Of a stretch of 34,374 bases of DNA, positions 31,830 through 34,374 are shown one piece after another. The DNA is taken from assembly GCA_019425655.1 (NCBI GenBank), contig NQWY01001122.1:1-34374 (forward strand), written 5' to 3'. The position numbers and the translations under genes were made by a program. Every line of letters begins with the position of its first letter. Within the stretch, counting starts at the first letter, position 1. This DNA is from Rhizophagus prolifer (lineage: Eukaryota; Glomeromycota; Glomeromycetes; Glomerales; Glomeraceae). The notes beneath the pieces were generated by a model that was not told the origin of the DNA, ran no database searches, and saw only the letters and a program-made list of their open reading frames with translations.

Positions 31830-32219
31830 TCATAAAAAAGAAAACCTTGGCGGCTCCCAAACGGAATTCAGAAAACCTTTATAGCAAAGATCTTCATCCT
31901 TCGAAGGGATTTTATGTATTTTGATAGGATTGAAATGATACGTTGCCGCTTCAAAACTGAATCCCTGATTAATCGTAAAAACCAACGACAAAGGCGCAGA
32001 ATGTATGATAAACGGAAGTCTCTGATCTTTACCGTAGTCTCTGTCTTTCACAGGATGGTCGTAATGTGTTCTCAGAAATGCAGTAAGCGTCATATCCGGA
32101 TTCAGTTCTTTGTGCTCGATGTAATGCTCGACCAATTCCGGGATTTTCAAAAGCTGATACAATTCGGTTGTAGAAACCAAATATAAAAATAACAACAATA
32201 TGGAAATCAACTTTTTCAC
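31830..32219 (-). CDS. Small secreted protein found near metal-efflux genes, function unknown
   Basis: The 129-residue protein has an N-terminal hydrophobic signal (MKKLISILLLFLYLVSTTE). It is followed by QLLKIPELVEHYIEHKE, then HYDHPVKDRDYGKDQRLPF with a His/Asp-rich patch, ending NSVWEPPRFSFL. I recall similar short Bacteroidetes proteins beside Cus/Czc efflux systems, which fits the CusB/TolC genes 237 nt upstream. The function is unknown; metal binding by the His/Asp patch is a guess. The only fitting start is GTG 32219, 5 nt after a TAACTTTG promoter element, so the message is probably leaderless. It may also carry the redox cluster downstream (gap 70 nt). Confidence 0.65.
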   Translation of the reverse strand: MKKLISILLLFLYLVSTTELYQLLKIPELVEHYIEHKELNPDMTLTAFLRTHYDHPVKDRDYGKDQRLPFIIHSAPLSLVFTINQGFSFEAATYHFNPIKIHKIPSKDEDLCYKGFLNSVWEPPRFSFL

Positions 32220-32224
32220 TATAC

Positions 32225-32232
32225 CAAAGTTA
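32225..32232 (-). promoter_or_regulatory. TAnnTTTG element (TAACTTTG) 5 nt before a GTG start
   Basis: Minus-strand TAACTTTG ends at 32225; GTG starts at 32219. It is the same box as at 11768-11775. It could drive the 129-residue protein and read on into the thioredoxin-like, apbE, DUF4266, DUF3570 run. The remaining gap up to 32455 is AT-rich with no further feature that I can support. Confidence 0.5.
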
Positions 32233-32455
32233 GGAAATGTTTTTCTTAGAACGATTTTAAATTAATCTGGATTATAACGCTAAAATGTTTAATAAATTGT
32301 TCAGCTTCAGTTTATGATTTAATTGAAGATTTATTCTAGATAAAATATTTTAAATATAATCTTTTACTATTAACAAATACCACTACGCTGACCTAACAAT
32401 CTTTAAATGAAAGCAAAAGTCTTATTAAAATTCATTGGTATAGTTTACATAAATA

Positions 32456-33595
32456 TTATTCCTCTTCTTCTGTATTTTTCAGTTTCATTAAAAGAGTATA
32501 GGCATTTTTGATTACTATCTTTTTATTATTGAGATCCATAAAATTGAGAATCTGAACAAAACCGTTTTCAGTATCTCCCAATGTTACAGGAGTAAGCCTA
32601 TAAGTTTGCTTTTTTTCTTCCACAAAAACAAAGTCCTTCCCTTCAAAATTTACCACACTGTCTTCGGAAATGGCATTGGAAAAAGAAGTGCTGGTTTCTA
32701 TCTCTGCATTCATATACATACCCGGAACCAGATTGTGGTCATACTTATCAAAATGGCAATGCACATCTACCAAACCTCCGGAATTAATATCTTTACTAAT
32801 TAAAAATACTTCGCCATAATATTTTTTGGACGGATCTGCATTGGTATAAGCCACAAAACGTTGTCCCTTTTTAAGACTCTGAAGATCTTTTTCATAAACT
32901 TTGAGGTTTAGATGAATGTCATCCGGATTTATAAGTTCAAATAGCACATCTGAAGGATTTACATATTTCCCGATATTAACATTCACTTTGCTCACAAAAC
33001 CATTAATCGAGCTATAAACAGGTACACTTTTCGTAATGCCTCCCGATTTTAAAGATTCAGGATTGATATTGATGAGTCTTAACTGTTGCGACAATGAATT
33101 CATTAAAATTCTTTGACTGTTCATTTCAGATTGGGCAAGTTGCATGGCTTTATCGCTGCTTGCCTGACTTTGATTCAGGGTTTTTTGACGGCTGTAATCC
33201 AATTCTGCAAAACGTGCTTTGGATTTTGCCATGAGGTAATCCTGTTGAAGCTGGATAAACTGTGGATTTTCTATCACGGCAATCACCTGACCTTTAGATA
33301 CCGGCATTCCCGGAAGCAGATTGCTGGATTTCAGATAGCCTCCAAGAGGAATACTTACGGAAACCAGATTTTGCGGCGGAACATCGATCATTCCATTTAA
33401 TTTCAGGGTAGAAGCGATATTTTTTAACGAAAGTGTTGTTGTTTCTATCGGTGCATTTCTCATCTGGGCATCGGTTAAATTGACTATATTTTCGTCTTTC
33501 GGGAGATTTTTTTCCTGCTTCGGAGCTTCTTCTTTTTTACATTGGATGAGTAGAGAAAAACTGATTAATAAGATATATATTGAATTTGATTTCAT
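32456..33595 (-). CDS. RND efflux periplasmic adaptor lipoprotein (CusB/CzcB-like)
   Basis: The 379-residue membrane-fusion protein has lipobox LLIQC with lipidated C19. The lipoyl/barrel-sandwich part is visible as SVSIPLGGYLKSSNLLPGMPVSKGQVIAVIENPQ and YSSINGFVSKVNVNIGKYV. It is split by a helical hairpin (about residues 115-185, Gln-rich heptads), then beta-barrel and membrane-proximal domains. No CusB-type N-terminal Met metal site is evident. It would connect an inner-membrane RND pump with the TolC-like channel encoded 3 nt upstream. The RND pump gene is not in the window; it may lie beyond the right edge. Cu/Ag or Co/Zn/Cd export is the likely job. Confidence 0.87.
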   Translation of the reverse strand: MKSNSIYILLISFSLLIQCKKEEAPKQEKNLPKDENIVNLTDAQMRNAPIETTTLSLKNIASTLKLNGMIDVPPQNLVSVSIPLGGYLKSSNLLPGMPVSKGQVIAVIENPQFIQLQQDYLMAKSKARFAELDYSRQKTLNQSQASSDKAMQLAQSEMNSQRILMNSLSQQLRLININPESLKSGGITKSVPVYSSINGFVSKVNVNIGKYVNPSDVLFELINPDDIHLNLKVYEKDLQSLKKGQRFVAYTNADPSKKYYGEVFLISKDINSGGLVDVHCHFDKYDHNLVPGMYMNAEIETSTSFSNAISEDSVVNFEGKDFVFVEEKKQTYRLTPVTLGDTENGFVQILNFMDLNNKKIVIKNAYTLLMKLKNTEEEE

Positions 33596-33598
33596 TTG

Positions 33599-34374
33599 TT
33601 AAGGATTTAAGTTAAGGTATTCGAATTCTATAGCACTTTGGTTGAGCTTCCAGACAGCATCGGCATAATTATTTTTTAGAGCTACTGCCTGATTGACCAA
33701 TATTACAAAATCCAGATAGTTGATTTCTCCTGCCAGAAATTGTCTTCTTGCCGTTTCGGTAATGGTATCGGCATTTTTCAGTTCCGAAGTTTCGTAGCGG
33801 GAAACAATGTCCAAACTTGCCTGATAGATTTCGTTGGCTTTTTTCAGTTGGTTATTCAAATTAAATTCAGCATTTTTCAGTTCATTTTCAGCAATTGTTC
33901 CTGCAACTTTTGCTGATTCTATTCTGGCTTTTTGTCCACCGAAAAAAACAGGAATAGCAACACCCACCTGCACCGAATGAAACTGTGGTGTAGCGTTGTA
34001 CACTTTGTCATCTGCTCCCATACCTTTAAAACTGTTTAGATTATACGCCAATTGCAGGCCGGGTAACATTTTTGCTTTTTCCAGTGAAATTTGTTCGGCA
34101 GATATATTTTTCTGCTGTTGCAAAATTTTGAGCAAAGGATGTTCGTTCAGATCATTTTTTAAACTGGCTGCAAAATATTTTGAATCGTTCGGGACAAAAT
34201 CTCCTTCGCTGTTCAAAAGCCAACGAAACTGGTGATGCAATACGGCTAATTCCTGCTGCACCTGTATTAGCTGTATTTCAATGGCAGATTTCTGATTAGA
34301 AGCGGTAGTTTTTTCCAGAATGTTACTTTCTCCGGCTTTCAGACGCAGGCTCGCTTTATCAAAAAAATCGGAAT
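33599..34374 (-). CDS. TolC-family outer-membrane channel protein, cut by the window edge
   Basis: The C-terminal 258 codons of an outer-membrane efflux protein are visible, and the frame is open through the last base of the window. It shows long helical, Gln/Ala/Asn-rich segments (LQQQKNISAEQISLEKAK) and the strand region FHSVQVGVAIPVFFGGQKA. The second helical hairpin ends TARRQFLAGEINYLDFVILVN, the family's typical closing motif. A GTG at 34261 is not the start, because the coding sequence continues upstream. It is coupled to the CusB-like gene (3-nt gap). Confidence 0.88.
   Translation of the reverse strand, partial: SDFFDKASLRLKAGESNILEKTTASNQKSAIEIQLIQVQQELAVLHHQFRWLLNSEGDFVPNDSKYFAASLKNDLNEHPLLKILQQQKNISAEQISLEKAKMLPGLQLAYNLNSFKGMGADDKVYNATPQFHSVQVGVAIPVFFGGQKARIESAKVAGTIAENELKNAEFNLNNQLKKANEIYQASLDIVSRYETSELKNADTITETARRQFLAGEINYLDFVILVNQAVALKNNYADAVWKLNQSAIEFEYLNLNP

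Noticed and set aside
32233-32455. Possible small RNA or tRNA in the gap before the CusB-like gene
   Set aside because: The stretch is AT-rich, without a cloverleaf, T-loop motif or clear hairpin with a T run.

Overview
The window reads as a chromosomal segment of a flavobacterium close to Chryseobacterium (Weeksellaceae). The evidence is the low G+C (about one third by eye), promoters of the Bacteroidetes type with a TAnnTTTG element, almost no Shine-Dalgarno sequences, and family members typical of that group: an S46 dipeptidyl peptidase, a YtxJ bacilliredoxin, a PG_1098-type methyltransferase, and DUF5723, DUF3570 and DUF4266 proteins. No tRNA, rRNA, CRISPR array, insertion sequence or prophage was seen. 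Family names come from recognising motifs and not from searches.

Layout. 21-2254 (minus): an O-acyltransferase pair, an MBOAT gene broken by a frame change plus an SGNH-like partner that lacks its usual N-terminal anchor. 2556-3851 (plus): a peroxide-defence operon of peroxiredoxin, thioredoxin and a small conserved protein, closed by a terminator. 3933-4940: adenine deaminase. 5074-5337: a small secreted Cys-rich protein. 5316-8731 (minus): a tight six-gene run of methyltransferase, ZIP transporter, bacilliredoxin, Crp-like regulator, secreted nuclease and GNAT. It diverges from 8840-11003 (plus), an rRNA methyltransferase and a glycosyltransferase. 11082-13758: a secreted protein, an AraC regulator and a Tat-exported PLP enzyme. 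13830-18183 (minus): a GHL10 lipoprotein, PurU and TypA, each pair separated by a terminator or gap. 18309-22861 (minus): a PG_1098-like methyltransferase, an MFS exporter and the aguB-aguA putrescine pair, with aguA frameshifted. 23034-25685 (plus): a thioesterase and DPP11. 25746-27957 (minus): an NAD(P)-binding protein and a DUF5723 outer-membrane protein.

28081-32219 (minus) is the most interesting part. A thioredoxin-like protein, ApbE (protein flavinylation), a DUF4266 lipoprotein ending in Gly-Cys-Gly-Cys-Asn and a DUF3570 beta-barrel are packed in order, and a VIT/CCC1 metal transporter follows. This looks like an envelope redox or metal system whose function I cannot name. Upstream lie a 129-residue secreted protein, a CusB-like adaptor and a TolC-family protein that runs off the window, so metal efflux borders the redox cluster.

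Regulation. Several genes carry a TAnnTTTG element only 4-6 nt before the start codon, so their mRNAs are probably leaderless. This also settles start-codon choices, for example at 15398, where the longer frame would begin inside the promoter element. Two intergenic repeats share the arms GTCATTC...GAATCT, and a heptamer tandem repeat sits inside one coding sequence.
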